Both the position numbers and the translations under genes were made by a program. This document shows, piece by piece, positions 1 through 8,670 of a DNA stretch of 56,114 nt (positions within the stretch are counted from its first letter, which is position 1; the number at the start of each line of letters is the position of its first letter). The notes under the pieces are model-generated. The model made no database searches. It had not been told where the DNA came from and was given only the letters and a program-made list of their open reading frames with translations. Origin of the DNA: Pseudomonadota bacterium (lineage in GTDB: Bacteria; Pseudomonadota; Gammaproteobacteria; Burkholderiales; Casimicrobiaceae); the NCBI GenBank assembly GCA_018241785.1, contig JAFEDF010000182.1, positions 1 through 56,114 on the forward strand, given 5' to 3'.

Positions 1-174
1 AACCGGCGTACCGCGTTTTCGACGGTCGCCAAGGATTTCGACTTCTCGCGCGCCACCGTCGAGGCGCTGTGGGAGGCCGGCCGCGAGGATCTGCGCCGCA
101 CGCTCGCGCATCCGCACTGGCCGCGCGCAAGCGTCGCCCGCAACGGGCTTCGCACCTACGATCTGCTGCTCTGA
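1..174 (+). CDS. C-terminal end of a probable patatin-like phospholipase (DUF3734 type), partial
   Basis: The frame is open from the first base of the window to the TGA at 172-174, giving 57 residues. The tail contains the segment TAFSTVAKDFDFSR, followed by a residue pattern with W and LRRTLAHP. From memory this resembles the C-terminus of DUF3734 patatin-like phospholipases of Burkholderiales, which are often linked to polyhydroxybutyrate metabolism. The catalytic Ser-Asp part would lie upstream of the window and cannot be checked. Its stop overlaps the start of the next gene by one base (TGATG), so the two are probably translationally coupled. Confidence 0.55.
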   Translation, partial: NRRTAFSTVAKDFDFSRATVEALWEAGREDLRRTLAHPHWPRASVARNGLRTYDLLL

Positions 175-1445
175 TGGCGTCGCGGCGGGGAGCGGGACTT
201 CCCGCGCAAGTGGAGTCGCCTGCGGCGTGGATGCGTCTTGCCGTCGCCCTCGCGCTGTCGACGCTGGGCGGGGTCGGCATGTGGTCGGTGGTGGTGGCAC
301 TTCCGGCCGTGCAGGCCGAGTTCGGCGTTGCGCGCGCTGCCGCGTCGCTGCCCTACACGCTCACCATGCTCTGCTTCGGCGCATCGGGCATTGCGATGGG
401 CCGCCTGTCGGATCGCTACGGCATCATGGTTCCGGTCGCGCTCGGCTCGACGATGCTTGGTGCCGGCTACATCGCGGCGGGGGCGGCGCCGACGCTGACC
501 CAGTACGCGCTCGCCCAGGGCGTGTTGATCGGAGCCGGCAGCGCGGCGACCTTCGCGCCTTTGCTCGCGCACGTCTCATTGTGGTTCGTGCGGCGGCGGG
601 GCATCGCCGTGGCGATGTTCGCGAGCGGCAGCTACCTCGCCGGAGTCGTCTGGCCGCCGATCATCGAGCACTTCATCGTAACGGTGGGATGGCGCGCGAC
701 GCACGCCGGGATCGGCGCGTTCTGCCTCGCGACGATGCTCCCGCTCAGCCTGTGGCTGCGGCGCAGGCCACCGCTGCACGACGATGCGGGCGCTGGTGCT
801 GCACTGGGCGCATCGGCGCGGCCCGGCCGCGCCGTGGCGCGCACGTCGCCGGCGTCGCTCGGGTTGTCGCCGAACGGGCTCCAGTTGCTCCTTGTCGTCG
901 CGGGGCTCGGCTGCTGCGTCGCGATGTCGATGCCGCAGGTACACCTCGTCGCCTATTGCAGCGACCTCGGCTACGGCCCGGCGCGCGGAGCCGAGATGCT
1001 GTCGCTGATGCTCGCCTTCGGCATCGTGAGCCGGCTCGCCTTCGGCGCCATCTGCGACCGCATCGGCGGGCTGCGCACACTGCTCGTCGGCTCGTCGCTG
1101 CAGTGCGTCGCGCTGCTGCTGTTCCTGCCGTTCGACGGGCTCGTCTCGCTCTACGTGATCTCGGCGCTGTTCGGTCTCTTCCAGGGCGGCATCGTCCCGT
1201 CGTACGCGATCATCGTGCGCGAGTATTTCGATCGTTCCGAGGCCGGCGCGCGGGTCGGCATCGTGATCACCGCGACGCTGTTCGGGATGGCGCTCGGGGG
1301 CTGGCTCTCGGGCGCGATCTTCGACGCCACCGGCTCCTACCGTGCTGCGTTCCTGAACGGCATCGGCTGGAACCTCGTCAACCTGTCGATCGCCGCGTGG
1401 CTCGTACGCCGCGCATTCGCACGGCCGACGTTCGCGGCCGGATGA
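174..1445 (+). CDS. MFS transporter
   Basis: A 423-residue protein with about twelve hydrophobic segments and the two-halved pattern of the major facilitator superfamily. The loop 2-3 signature GRLSDRYG and the matching loop 8-9 motif FGAICDRIGG are both visible. The ATG at 174 was chosen because it overlaps the upstream stop and leaves a short basic N-terminus before the first membrane segment; a longer frame upstream would be arginine-rich and lies inside the previous gene. The family includes monocarboxylate and organic-anion porters, but the substrate cannot be read from sequence. It ends convergently 11 bases from the aldo/keto reductase. Confidence 0.85.
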   Translation: MASRRGAGLPAQVESPAAWMRLAVALALSTLGGVGMWSVVVALPAVQAEFGVARAAASLPYTLTMLCFGASGIAMGRLSDRYGIMVPVALGSTMLGAGYIAAGAAPTLTQYALAQGVLIGAGSAATFAPLLAHVSLWFVRRRGIAVAMFASGSYLAGVVWPPIIEHFIVTVGWRATHAGIGAFCLATMLPLSLWLRRRPPLHDDAGAGAALGASARPGRAVARTSPASLGLSPNGLQLLLVVAGLGCCVAMSMPQVHLVAYCSDLGYGPARGAEMLSLMLAFGIVSRLAFGAICDRIGGLRTLLVGSSLQCVALLLFLPFDGLVSLYVISALFGLFQGGIVPSYAIIVREYFDRSEAGARVGIVITATLFGMALGGWLSGAIFDATGSYRAAFLNGIGWNLVNLSIAAWLVRRAFARPTFAAG

Positions 1446-1456
1446 TCCGGCGAAGG

Positions 1457-2434
1457 TCAACCCGCGGCCGTCTCGCCGCTCGCCTCGTCGAGTTCGCGCA
1501 GCGCCCGCGGGTCGAGCTCGAGGTGCGTCGACGCGACGAGCTCTTCGAGCTGGGCGACCGACGTCGCGCTCACGATCGGGGCGGTGATCCCGGGCCGCGT
1601 GAGCAGCCATGCGAGCGCCACCTGGGCGGGAGTCGCGCCGAAGCGCTTCGCCACGCCGTCGAGTGCGGCGAGGATGCCGAGGCCGCGGGTGTCGAGGTAC
1701 TTGGCGATTCCCGACCCGCGCGGACTCTTCGCGAGGTCGGCTTCCGACCGGTACTTGCCGGTGAGGAAGCCTGCGGCGAGGGCGAAGTAGGAGATCACGC
1801 CGAGCCCTTCGCGGATGCAGAGTTCGGCGAGCGGTCCCTCGAACTCGTTGCGCACACGGAGGTTGTACTGGGGCTGCAGCGTTGCGTAGGTGGGGAGCCC
1901 GGCACGCCTGCCTGCATCGAGCGCCTCAGCGAGACGTGCGGCGGTGAGGTTCGACGCCCCGATCGCGCGCACCTTGCCCTGCTCGATCAGCCGTGCGTAC
2001 GCGCCGAGCGTCTCCTCGAACGGCGTCTTCTCGTCGTCCCAGTGCGACTGGTAGAGGTCGATCGCCTCGACGTTGAGCCGCCGCAGCGAGGCCTCGACTT
2101 CGCGCATGATGCAGTCGCGGCGAAGGCAGCGGTAGCCGAGGCCGACGTCCGAGCCGACCTTGGTCGCGATGACGACGTCGTCGTGGTGCCCGCGGCGCGC
2201 GATCCAGCGGCCGATGACGGTCTCCGACTCCCCGCCCGTGTGACCCGGGACCCAGCGCGAGTACGAGTTCGCCGTGTCGATCAGGTTGAAGCCCGCGCCG
2301 ACGAACGCGTCGAGCAGGCGGAACGATGCCGGCTCGTCCGCGGTCCACCCGAACACGTTGCCGCCGAAGGCGAGCGGCGCCACCTCGAACCCCGTACTGC
2401 CCAGCTTGCGTCGCTGCATGATCCGCTCCGTCAT
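1457..2434 (-). CDS. Aldo/keto reductase
   Basis: A 325-residue protein of the AKR superfamily (TIM barrel, NADPH-dependent carbonyl reduction). The catalytic tetrad is visible in order: Asp in LIDTANSYS, Tyr four residues further on, Lys in VIATKVG and His in LYQSHWDD. The start of the chain, RRKLGSTGFEVAPLAFGG, is typical of the group that includes YajO/Tas-like reductases. The physiological substrate is unknown. It is followed downstream on the same strand by nothing co-directional, because the MFS gene converges on it. Its start lies 16 bases from the stop of the next minus-strand gene, so the two may be co-transcribed. Confidence 0.88.
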   Translation of the reverse strand: MTERIMQRRKLGSTGFEVAPLAFGGNVFGWTADEPASFRLLDAFVGAGFNLIDTANSYSRWVPGHTGGESETVIGRWIARRGHHDDVVIATKVGSDVGLGYRCLRRDCIMREVEASLRRLNVEAIDLYQSHWDDEKTPFEETLGAYARLIEQGKVRAIGASNLTAARLAEALDAGRRAGLPTYATLQPQYNLRVRNEFEGPLAELCIREGLGVISYFALAAGFLTGKYRSEADLAKSPRGSGIAKYLDTRGLGILAALDGVAKRFGATPAQVALAWLLTRPGITAPIVSATSVAQLEELVASTHLELDPRALRELDEASGETAAG

Positions 2435-2450
2435 GTCCGCCCCGGTGTAC

Positions 2451-3047
2451 TCAGAAGGTCGCGATCAACGCGTCGACCGCGGCGTGCGCACCTTGCAGGA
2501 TCGACGCGCCGTCACCGGCGAGCAGCGTCTCGAAGTCGAGGGCGGCGAGCCTCGCCACGCTCCGGCGCAGCCGCGGCGGGTCGTCGACCACGCTGTCGCG
2601 CAGGAGCGAGCACGCGCCGGGCGGATTGCCGATGATCGCATCGCCGACGAGAAGGATCCCGCGCGAGGCCCAGTGGAGCGCGACCTCGCCCGGCGATTTG
2701 CCGGACGCGTCGACGAAGGCGAACGGGCCGATCGCGAAGCCCGGGGTGACTTCGCCGTCGACGATCGCGCCCTGCCCCTTCGCCCGCTCGGCGTCGGCCG
2801 GGTGGATGAGCGTCCTCGCTCCGGTGCGCGCGCGTACGAGGTTGGCGGCACGCGAGTGATTGCGGTTGGTGAGCACGATCGACGCGACTCCGGCGGCGAC
2901 GAGGCGCTCGAGCGTCGCTGCATCCGGCTCGACGGGATCGATGCACAGGTTACCCTGCGGGTGCGGGACGAAGTGTCCGTTGAAATCGTAGCCGTGGGGC
3001 TCGGAGCGTCGGCTCCAGGTGAAGATGCCGGGAAGGATTTCGTGCAT
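2451..3047 (-). CDS. Metallo-beta-lactamase-fold protein with a degenerate metal site
   Basis: A 198-residue protein with the overall layout of glyoxalase II/MBL-fold hydrolases: a beta-rich N-terminus (ILPGIFTWS), an NLCIDP strand, the IVLTN...H turn, and a late ILLVGDAIIG strand. The canonical HxHxDH motif is replaced by N61-R-N-H64-S-R66, and the usual GHG near the C-terminus reads GDG (178-180); Asp136 of the VGD turn is kept. It is therefore either a different metal chemistry or a non-enzymatic member. The ATG at 3047 begins at MHEILPG, the natural start of this fold. It is divergent from pncA, with a 78-base gap. Confidence 0.65.
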   Translation of the reverse strand: MHEILPGIFTWSRRSEPHGYDFNGHFVPHPQGNLCIDPVEPDAATLERLVAAGVASIVLTNRNHSRAANLVRARTGARTLIHPADAERAKGQGAIVDGEVTPGFAIGPFAFVDASGKSPGEVALHWASRGILLVGDAIIGNPPGACSLLRDSVVDDPPRLRRSVARLAALDFETLLAGDGASILQGAHAAVDALIATF

Positions 3048-3125
3048 GGCGGGCCGATCGTGGCGGATTGACTGCAACGATACGATAATCGGCTCACGCT
3101 GCCCAGTGGCCGGATCCATCGTCCG

Positions 3126-3737
3126 ATGCGCGAAGTGCTCGTCGTCGTCGACATGCAGAACGACTTCCTGCCCGGAGGCGCGCTTGCCGTGCGCGGCGGT
3201 GACGCAGTCGTTCCGGTCGTCAACCTGCTCGCCGCGCGCTTCGAGCACGTCGTGCTGACGCAGGACTGGCATCCACCGCAGCACCTGTCGTTTGCCTCGT
3301 CGCATCCCGGACGACGCGCGTTCGAGACGATCGAGGCCGCCTACGGGCCGCAGGTCCTGTGGCCCGATCACTGCGTGCAGGGGACCCAAGGGGCCGCGTT
3401 CGCACCGGGCCTCAGCATCGCCCACGCGCAACTCGTTCTCCGCAAGGGCTTTCGCGCCGCGATCGACAGCTATTCGGCGTTCTGCGAGGCCGATGGGACG
3501 ACGTTGACAGGGCTCGCCGGATACCTGCGCGAGCGCGGCTTCGGACGCGTCGTGCTCGCCGGACTCGCCACCGACTTCTGCGTCGCCTGGTCGGCGGTCG
3601 ACGCGCGGCGCTACGGGTTCGAGGTCACCGTCGTCGAGGACGCCTGCCGCGCGATCGACACGTCGGGGTCGCTCGCCGCTGCGCGGCGGCGCATGAACGA
3701 TGCCGGCGTCACGCTCGCATCGTTCGCGGCGATGTAG
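3126..3737 (+). CDS. pncA: Nicotinamidase
   Basis: A 203-residue isochorismatase-fold amidase that hydrolyses nicotinamide to nicotinate and ammonia for NAD salvage. The catalytic triad is visible as Asp9 (VVDMQNDF), Lys107 (RKGF) and Cys152 (ATDFCV). Metal ligands are expected at Asp47 and His49 (TQDWHP) and His82 (WPDHCVQGT). All are characteristic of PncA rather than of isochorismatases. Length is normal for the family. The 3' end overlaps the end of the convergent thioredoxin-like gene by 127 bases. It stands alone, without other NAD salvage genes. Confidence 0.93.
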   Translation: MREVLVVVDMQNDFLPGGALAVRGGDAVVPVVNLLAARFEHVVLTQDWHPPQHLSFASSHPGRRAFETIEAAYGPQVLWPDHCVQGTQGAAFAPGLSIAHAQLVLRKGFRAAIDSYSAFCEADGTTLTGLAGYLRERGFGRVVLAGLATDFCVAWSAVDARRYGFEVTVVEDACRAIDTSGSLAAARRRMNDAGVTLASFAAM

Positions 3738-4297
3738 TGGCGCAGCAGCGCGACGATATCGGGACGGTCCCAGTCGGCGGGGCCGACATGGCGCGCGATC
3801 TCGCGGCCGTCGCGCCCGATCAGGAGCGTCGTCGGCAAGCCGATGCTGCCCACCTCGGAGAGCGCGTGCGCGGATGCATCGACGTAGACGCGCAGCGCCC
3901 GCACGTCGAACTGGTCGAAGTAGCTCGTCACCGCGGCGAGCCCCCCGCGGTCGATCGACAGCGCAACGACCTCGAAGCCAGGTCCACCGAGGATCGCCTG
4001 CAGGTGGTCGAGCGTCGGCAACTCGCGACGGCACGGCGGACACCAGGTCGCCCAGAGGTTGAGGAGGACCACGCGGCCTCGGAACTCCGAGAGGCGCCGC
4101 GGATGCGCGTCGACGTCGACGAACGCGAGGTCGGGCACCGGGCGCGGAGCCGATCGCGGGGCAAGCATGCCGTCGGCGGCAGCGGGCGGAGGTTGTCCTT
4201 CCGCCGCGATGATTGCCGGTGACGCAGCCGATGCGCTGCCGGCCTGAGGAAACGCCAGAAAAAGCGCGAACATGATGCCAGTCAGCTTCTGGTGCAC
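3611..4297 (-). CDS. TlpA/ResA-like thioredoxin-fold protein, exported
   Basis: A 228-residue protein with an N-terminal signal peptide, a proline-rich linker and a thioredoxin domain carrying W-C86-P-P-C89 in the TlpA context (LWATWCPPCR), plus the cis-proline region GLPTTLL. TlpA-type proteins act in the periplasm as disulfide reductants, often in cytochrome c or copper-site maturation. The GTG at 4297 is preferred: it adds a Lys to the signal-peptide n-region and is preceded by a GGGGAGG ribosome site. The alternative ATG at 4273 lacks both. The last ~40 residues are low-complexity and lie antisense to the end of pncA, which is unusual; a lengthened C-terminus through loss of an earlier stop is possible. 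Confidence 0.82.
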   Translation of the reverse strand: MHQKLTGIMFALFLAFPQAGSASAASPAIIAAEGQPPPAAADGMLAPRSAPRPVPDLAFVDVDAHPRRLSEFRGRVVLLNLWATWCPPCRRELPTLDHLQAILGGPGFEVVALSIDRGGLAAVTSYFDQFDVRALRVYVDASAHALSEVGSIGLPTTLLIGRDGREIARHVGPADWDRPDIVALLRHYIAANDASVTPASFMRRRAAASDPDVSIARQASSTTVTSNP

Positions 4298-4339
4298 GAT
4301 ACGACCTCCCCGACGAGCCTGCCGCACCCCATCCAAGCC

Positions 4340-4912
4340 ATGGACGCCCTCGAAGCACTCTCCACGCGGACGAGTCCCGCCGCCCTGACCGATCCCGCCC
4401 CCGACGGCGCCACCATGGAGCGCCTGTTCGCCGCGGCGATGCGGGCGCCCGACCACGGACGGCTGCGCCCCTGGCGGTTCATCATCATAGACGGCGACGC
4501 GAGGCATGCGTTCGGTACGGTGCTCGCCGAGGCCCTTCGCATCCGCCAGCCCGGCGCCGCCGAGACGATTCTCGCGAAGGAGCGCGCCAAGCCCCTGCGC
4601 GCGCCGCGCATCGTCGTCGTCGCAGCCGTGATCCGCGATCATCCCGGCGTGCCCGAGATCGAGCAGGTGATCGCCGCCGGCGCCGCCGCAGAGAACCTGC
4701 TCGTCGCGGCGCATGCGTCGGGCTTCGGGGGATTCTGGCGGACCGGGGCAGCCGCCTACGACGACACGGTAAAGCGCGCGCTCGGCCTCGCGTCCAGGGA
4801 TGCGATCGTCGGCTTCGTCTATCTCGGCACACCGGCGACAGTGGTTGCGCCCCCGGTCGGCGACGGCGTCGCGCGCGTCAGGCATTGGACGGCGCCCGCG
4901 GGTGACGGGTGA
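4340..4912 (+). CDS. Nitroreductase family protein (YdjA-like)
   Basis: A 190-residue FMN-dependent nitroreductase-fold protein. The order MDALEALSTRTSP, MRAPDHGRLRPWRF and the later FGGFWRTG match the small YdjA subgroup, whose members are flavoprotein NAD(P)H oxidoreductases of poorly known natural substrate. The ATG at 4340 is chosen because it aligns with the conserved MDAL start of the subgroup; 16 upstream in-frame residues are possible but not needed. It is divergent from the thioredoxin-like gene (43 bases between starts) and convergent with the SDR. Confidence 0.85.
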   Translation: MDALEALSTRTSPAALTDPAPDGATMERLFAAAMRAPDHGRLRPWRFIIIDGDARHAFGTVLAEALRIRQPGAAETILAKERAKPLRAPRIVVVAAVIRDHPGVPEIEQVIAAGAAAENLLVAAHASGFGGFWRTGAAAYDDTVKRALGLASRDAIVGFVYLGTPATVVAPPVGDGVARVRHWTAPAGDG

Positions 4913-4932
4913 CGTCCATCGCTGCGGACGTC
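4911..4932. terminator. Hairpin between convergent genes
   Basis: A perfect 7-bp inverted repeat, GACGTCC and GGACGTC, with an 8-base loop lies at the stop of the nitroreductase gene and before the stop of the convergent SDR. There is no T-run on either side, so it may be a transcript-end structure rather than a true intrinsic terminator. Confidence 0.35.
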
Positions 4933-4960
4933 CGCTGACCGTTACCGCGGCCGGTCGAGG

Positions 4961-5806
4961 TCAGCCGCCGTGAAGTTCGCCGGCACCCTCGGCGAGAAAG
5001 AGGTCGGGCAGCGGCCGCATCGACGGATCGACGGCGTAGGCGTCGAAGTCGGTCACACCGGCTTCGCGCAGGACATCGTCGTCGATCAGGAAGCGCCCCG
5101 TCCGCACGCGCGCCGGGGTGACGAGAATCGCGTGCGCAGCATCGGCCACGATCTCCGGCTTGCGGCAGCGGCGTACCTCGATGCCGGGAAGCATCCGCAG
5201 GGCCTCGGTCGCAATGACCGTGTGCGGCCACAGCGCATTGACCGCGACGCCCGCTTCGGCGAACTCCTGCGCGAGCCCGAGCGTGACGAAGCTCATGCCC
5301 ATCTTCGCGAGGGTGTAGCCGAGATGCGGCCCCCACCAGCGCGGATCGAGCGTCGGCGGCGGCGCGAGCGTGAGGATGTGCGGGTTCCGTGCCTTGACGA
5401 GATGCGGCAGGCACGCCTGCGCGCAGGCGTAGCTTCCTCGCGCGTTCACTTCGTGCATCAGGTCGAACCGCTTCATCGGAGTGGCGAGCGTCCCGCGCAG
5501 CCAGATCGCGCTCGCGTTGTTGACGAGGATGTCGATGCCGCCAAAGCGCGCAACCGTCGCGTTCACGGCGGCTTCGATCGCGGTCTCGTCGCGGATGTCG
5601 CAGCGCACCGCCAGCGCGTGTCCTCCGGCGGCCTCGATCGCCGCGGCCGCCGTGTGGATCGTTCCGGGAAGCCGCGGATCGGCCTCGGTCGATTTCGCCG
5701 CCACGGCGACGTTGGCGCCGTCGCGCGCGGCGCGGAGCGCGATCGCGAGGCCGATGCCGCGCGATGCTCCGGTGATGAACAGCGTTTTGCCTTCGAGCGA
5801 ATTCAC
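4961..5806 (-). CDS. Short-chain dehydrogenase/reductase (HSDL2-like)
   Basis: A 281-residue Rossmann-fold oxidoreductase with TGASRGIG at residues 13-20, LVNNASA and the YTLAK catalytic Tyr-Lys pair. The segment before the Tyr (LAPPPTLDP) and the following LGLAQEFAE are characteristic of the hydroxysteroid dehydrogenase-like 2 subgroup, where the usual catalytic Ser position is altered. Substrate unknown; members are linked to lipid metabolism. The start is a GTG at 5806, preceded by GGGGAGG with tight spacing. Convergent with the nitroreductase gene; 118 bases separate its start from the stop of the next minus-strand gene. Confidence 0.85.
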   Translation of the reverse strand: MNSLEGKTLFITGASRGIGLAIALRAARDGANVAVAAKSTEADPRLPGTIHTAAAAIEAAGGHALAVRCDIRDETAIEAAVNATVARFGGIDILVNNASAIWLRGTLATPMKRFDLMHEVNARGSYACAQACLPHLVKARNPHILTLAPPPTLDPRWWGPHLGYTLAKMGMSFVTLGLAQEFAEAGVAVNALWPHTVIATEALRMLPGIEVRRCRKPEIVADAAHAILVTPARVRTGRFLIDDDVLREAGVTDFDAYAVDPSMRPLPDLFLAEGAGELHGG

Positions 5807-5866
5807 ACGCCTCCCCTTTCCGGACAGGCAATGTTACCGCTCCCGCGCCTCCCGGCCCGAGCCGCA

Positions 5867-5904
5867 GGGCCGGGCAGCCGCTGGGCCGGGCAGCCGCTGG
5901 GCCG
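5867..5904. repeat. 16-bp direct repeat, about 2.4 copies
   Basis: The unit GGGCCGGGCAGCCGCT occurs twice back to back, followed by the first six bases of a third copy. It lies in the gap between the SDR start and the stop of the OxlT-like gene. It is short and GC-rich, and each unit holds a partial palindrome. It is probably a slippage product with no coding content. Confidence 0.7.
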
Positions 5905-5924
5905 CGCCCGACCCCTTCAGCGGC

Positions 5925-7226
5925 TCACGTGGCGGCGGTAGCGGCGCGCGCGACCCAGCGCTCACGCATGCCCTTCAGCACGAAGAGCGCGAGCAGCGCG
6001 GTGATCACGTCGAGCACGATGACGATCACGAACACCGTCGTCCAGTTGCCGGTCGTCTCGCGGATCCACGCCGCGACAGGGCCGCCGAGCACCGAGCCGA
6101 CACCCTGCGCAATGTAGAGGAAGCCGTAGTTGGTGGTCGCGTACTGCGTCCCGAAGAGGTCGGTCAAGGTCGACGGGAACAGCGAGAAGATCTCGCCCCA
6201 GCCGAAGAACACGAGCCCGGTCAGCACGACGAACACGGCGGCGTTGTGGGCGAACATGAGCAGCAGCAGGATCGCGAGTCCCTCCAGCGCGAAGGCGATG
6301 AACATCGTCATCTCGCGCCCGATGTGGTCGGAGACCCAGCCGAAGAACGGCCTCGTAATGCCGTTGGTCGCGCGCGACAGGGTGAGCGACAGCGGCAGCG
6401 CAGCGAGCCCGAGCACCAGCGTGTCCTTGACGTGGAAGTCGGCAGCGAAGGGCCCGACCTGCGACACCACCATGAGTCCGCTCGTCGCCATCATCGACAT
6501 CATGATGAACATCAGCCAGAAAACCGGCGTGCGCAGCATCTCGCTCGCGCGGTAGCTGCGCTGCGACTGGCGGGTCGCCTGCTTCGCCGCGAGTGCCTCG
6601 GCGGCCTGCGGCCTCCATCCGGATGCGGGAATCCTGAACGCCTGGCTCACCACGACGCCGAGGACGAGCTGGATCCAGCCCCAGACGATCAGCGTCTGTG
6701 CATAGCCTGACGCCGGGATCATGTCGGCGATCGGGAACGACGTGATGATCGCTCCGGCACCGTACCCGGCGGCGGCGATCCCCGCCGCGAAGCCGCGCCG
6801 GTCGGGGAACCAGCGCACCATGTGGCCGATGATGCCGACGTAGACGATGCCGGTGCCGAAGCCGCCGATGATCCCGTAGGTGAAGTAGAGCGCCCAGAGG
6901 TTGTCGACGTGGGCCGACAGGATCCAGCTCAGGCCGGAGAGGATGCAGCCGACCGAGATCAGCAGCCGCGGGCCGAAGCGGTCGACGAGCCACGCCTGGA
7001 TCGGCGAGCAGAACGTCTGCAGCACGATCAGCAGCGAGAACGTGACCTGAAGCTGCGCGAGCGTCGAGCCGAGCTTGTCCTGCAGCGGGTGGATGAACAG
7101 CGTCCACGTGTACTGCGGGCTCGAGATCGACATCATCGCGACGAACCCGAGGACCATCTGCCACCAGCGGTTCATGTACCACGGGGTCGCCGGTGCAGCG
7201 GCAGCCTGCGTCGGTTGAGCGGCCAT
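5925..7226 (-). CDS. MFS transporter, oxalate/formate antiporter (OxlT) type
   Basis: A 433-residue membrane protein with 12 predicted segments. The early stretch WQMVLGFVAMMSISSPQYTW and the later GTQYATTNYGFLYIAQGVGS are signature-like for OxlT-family carboxylate antiporters. The loop signatures DRFGPR and GWVSDHIGRE are present. Two adjacent ATGs (7229, 7226) follow AAGGAGG; the second gives better spacing and is used. The family exchanges small carboxylates (oxalate/formate in the type member), but the substrate here is uncertain. Its position beside the benzoate catabolic island makes an organic-acid substrate plausible; that is inference only. Confidence 0.82.
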   Translation of the reverse strand: MAAQPTQAAAAPATPWYMNRWWQMVLGFVAMMSISSPQYTWTLFIHPLQDKLGSTLAQLQVTFSLLIVLQTFCSPIQAWLVDRFGPRLLISVGCILSGLSWILSAHVDNLWALYFTYGIIGGFGTGIVYVGIIGHMVRWFPDRRGFAAGIAAAGYGAGAIITSFPIADMIPASGYAQTLIVWGWIQLVLGVVVSQAFRIPASGWRPQAAEALAAKQATRQSQRSYRASEMLRTPVFWLMFIMMSMMATSGLMVVSQVGPFAADFHVKDTLVLGLAALPLSLTLSRATNGITRPFFGWVSDHIGREMTMFIAFALEGLAILLLLMFAHNAAVFVVLTGLVFFGWGEIFSLFPSTLTDLFGTQYATTNYGFLYIAQGVGSVLGGPVAAWIRETTGNWTTVFVIVIVLDVITALLALFVLKGMRERWVARAATAAT

Positions 7227-7430
7227 CATTCCTCCTTGAGTGGATCGGACGCGGGCTGCCCTCGGGGTTCCGGGGCGGCTCCGTGACGCAAGATTGCTCC
7301 ATGTCGCGCCACGATGCAATGGCCGAAGCAGGGAGCGACAGGGATGGACCGAGAGGGATCGACCGAGCTGCAGGGGGCTCGTCCCGATGGTGCGACGCAA
7401 CGTCCGCACGCACGCAGGTCCGCACACGCC

Positions 7431-7454
7431 GGCTCCCGCGACCACGCGGGCGCC
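7431..7454 (-). terminator. Hairpin after the thiolase gene
   Basis: GGC-T-CCCGCG pairs with CGCGGG-C-GCC around a 4-base loop, beginning 8 bases past the thiolase stop on the minus strand. It sits where the box operon would end. No T-run follows, so it could be a Rho-dependent end or an mRNA-stabilising stem. Confidence 0.35.
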
Positions 7455-7461
7455 GGGAATC

Positions 7462-8666
<1,205 letters not shown>

Positions 8667-8670
<4 letters not shown>

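Noticed and set aside
1437..1451. GCCGGA-tga-TCCGGC palindrome at the MFS gene stop
   Set aside because: Only a 6-bp stem with a 3-base loop formed around the stop codon; no T-run. It is common by chance in sequence of this GC content.
5867..5904. 16-bp direct repeats as regulator iterons
   Set aside because: They lie at the 3' end of the transporter gene and upstream of no start on the plus strand; two copies with GC slippage character are better explained as replication slippage.
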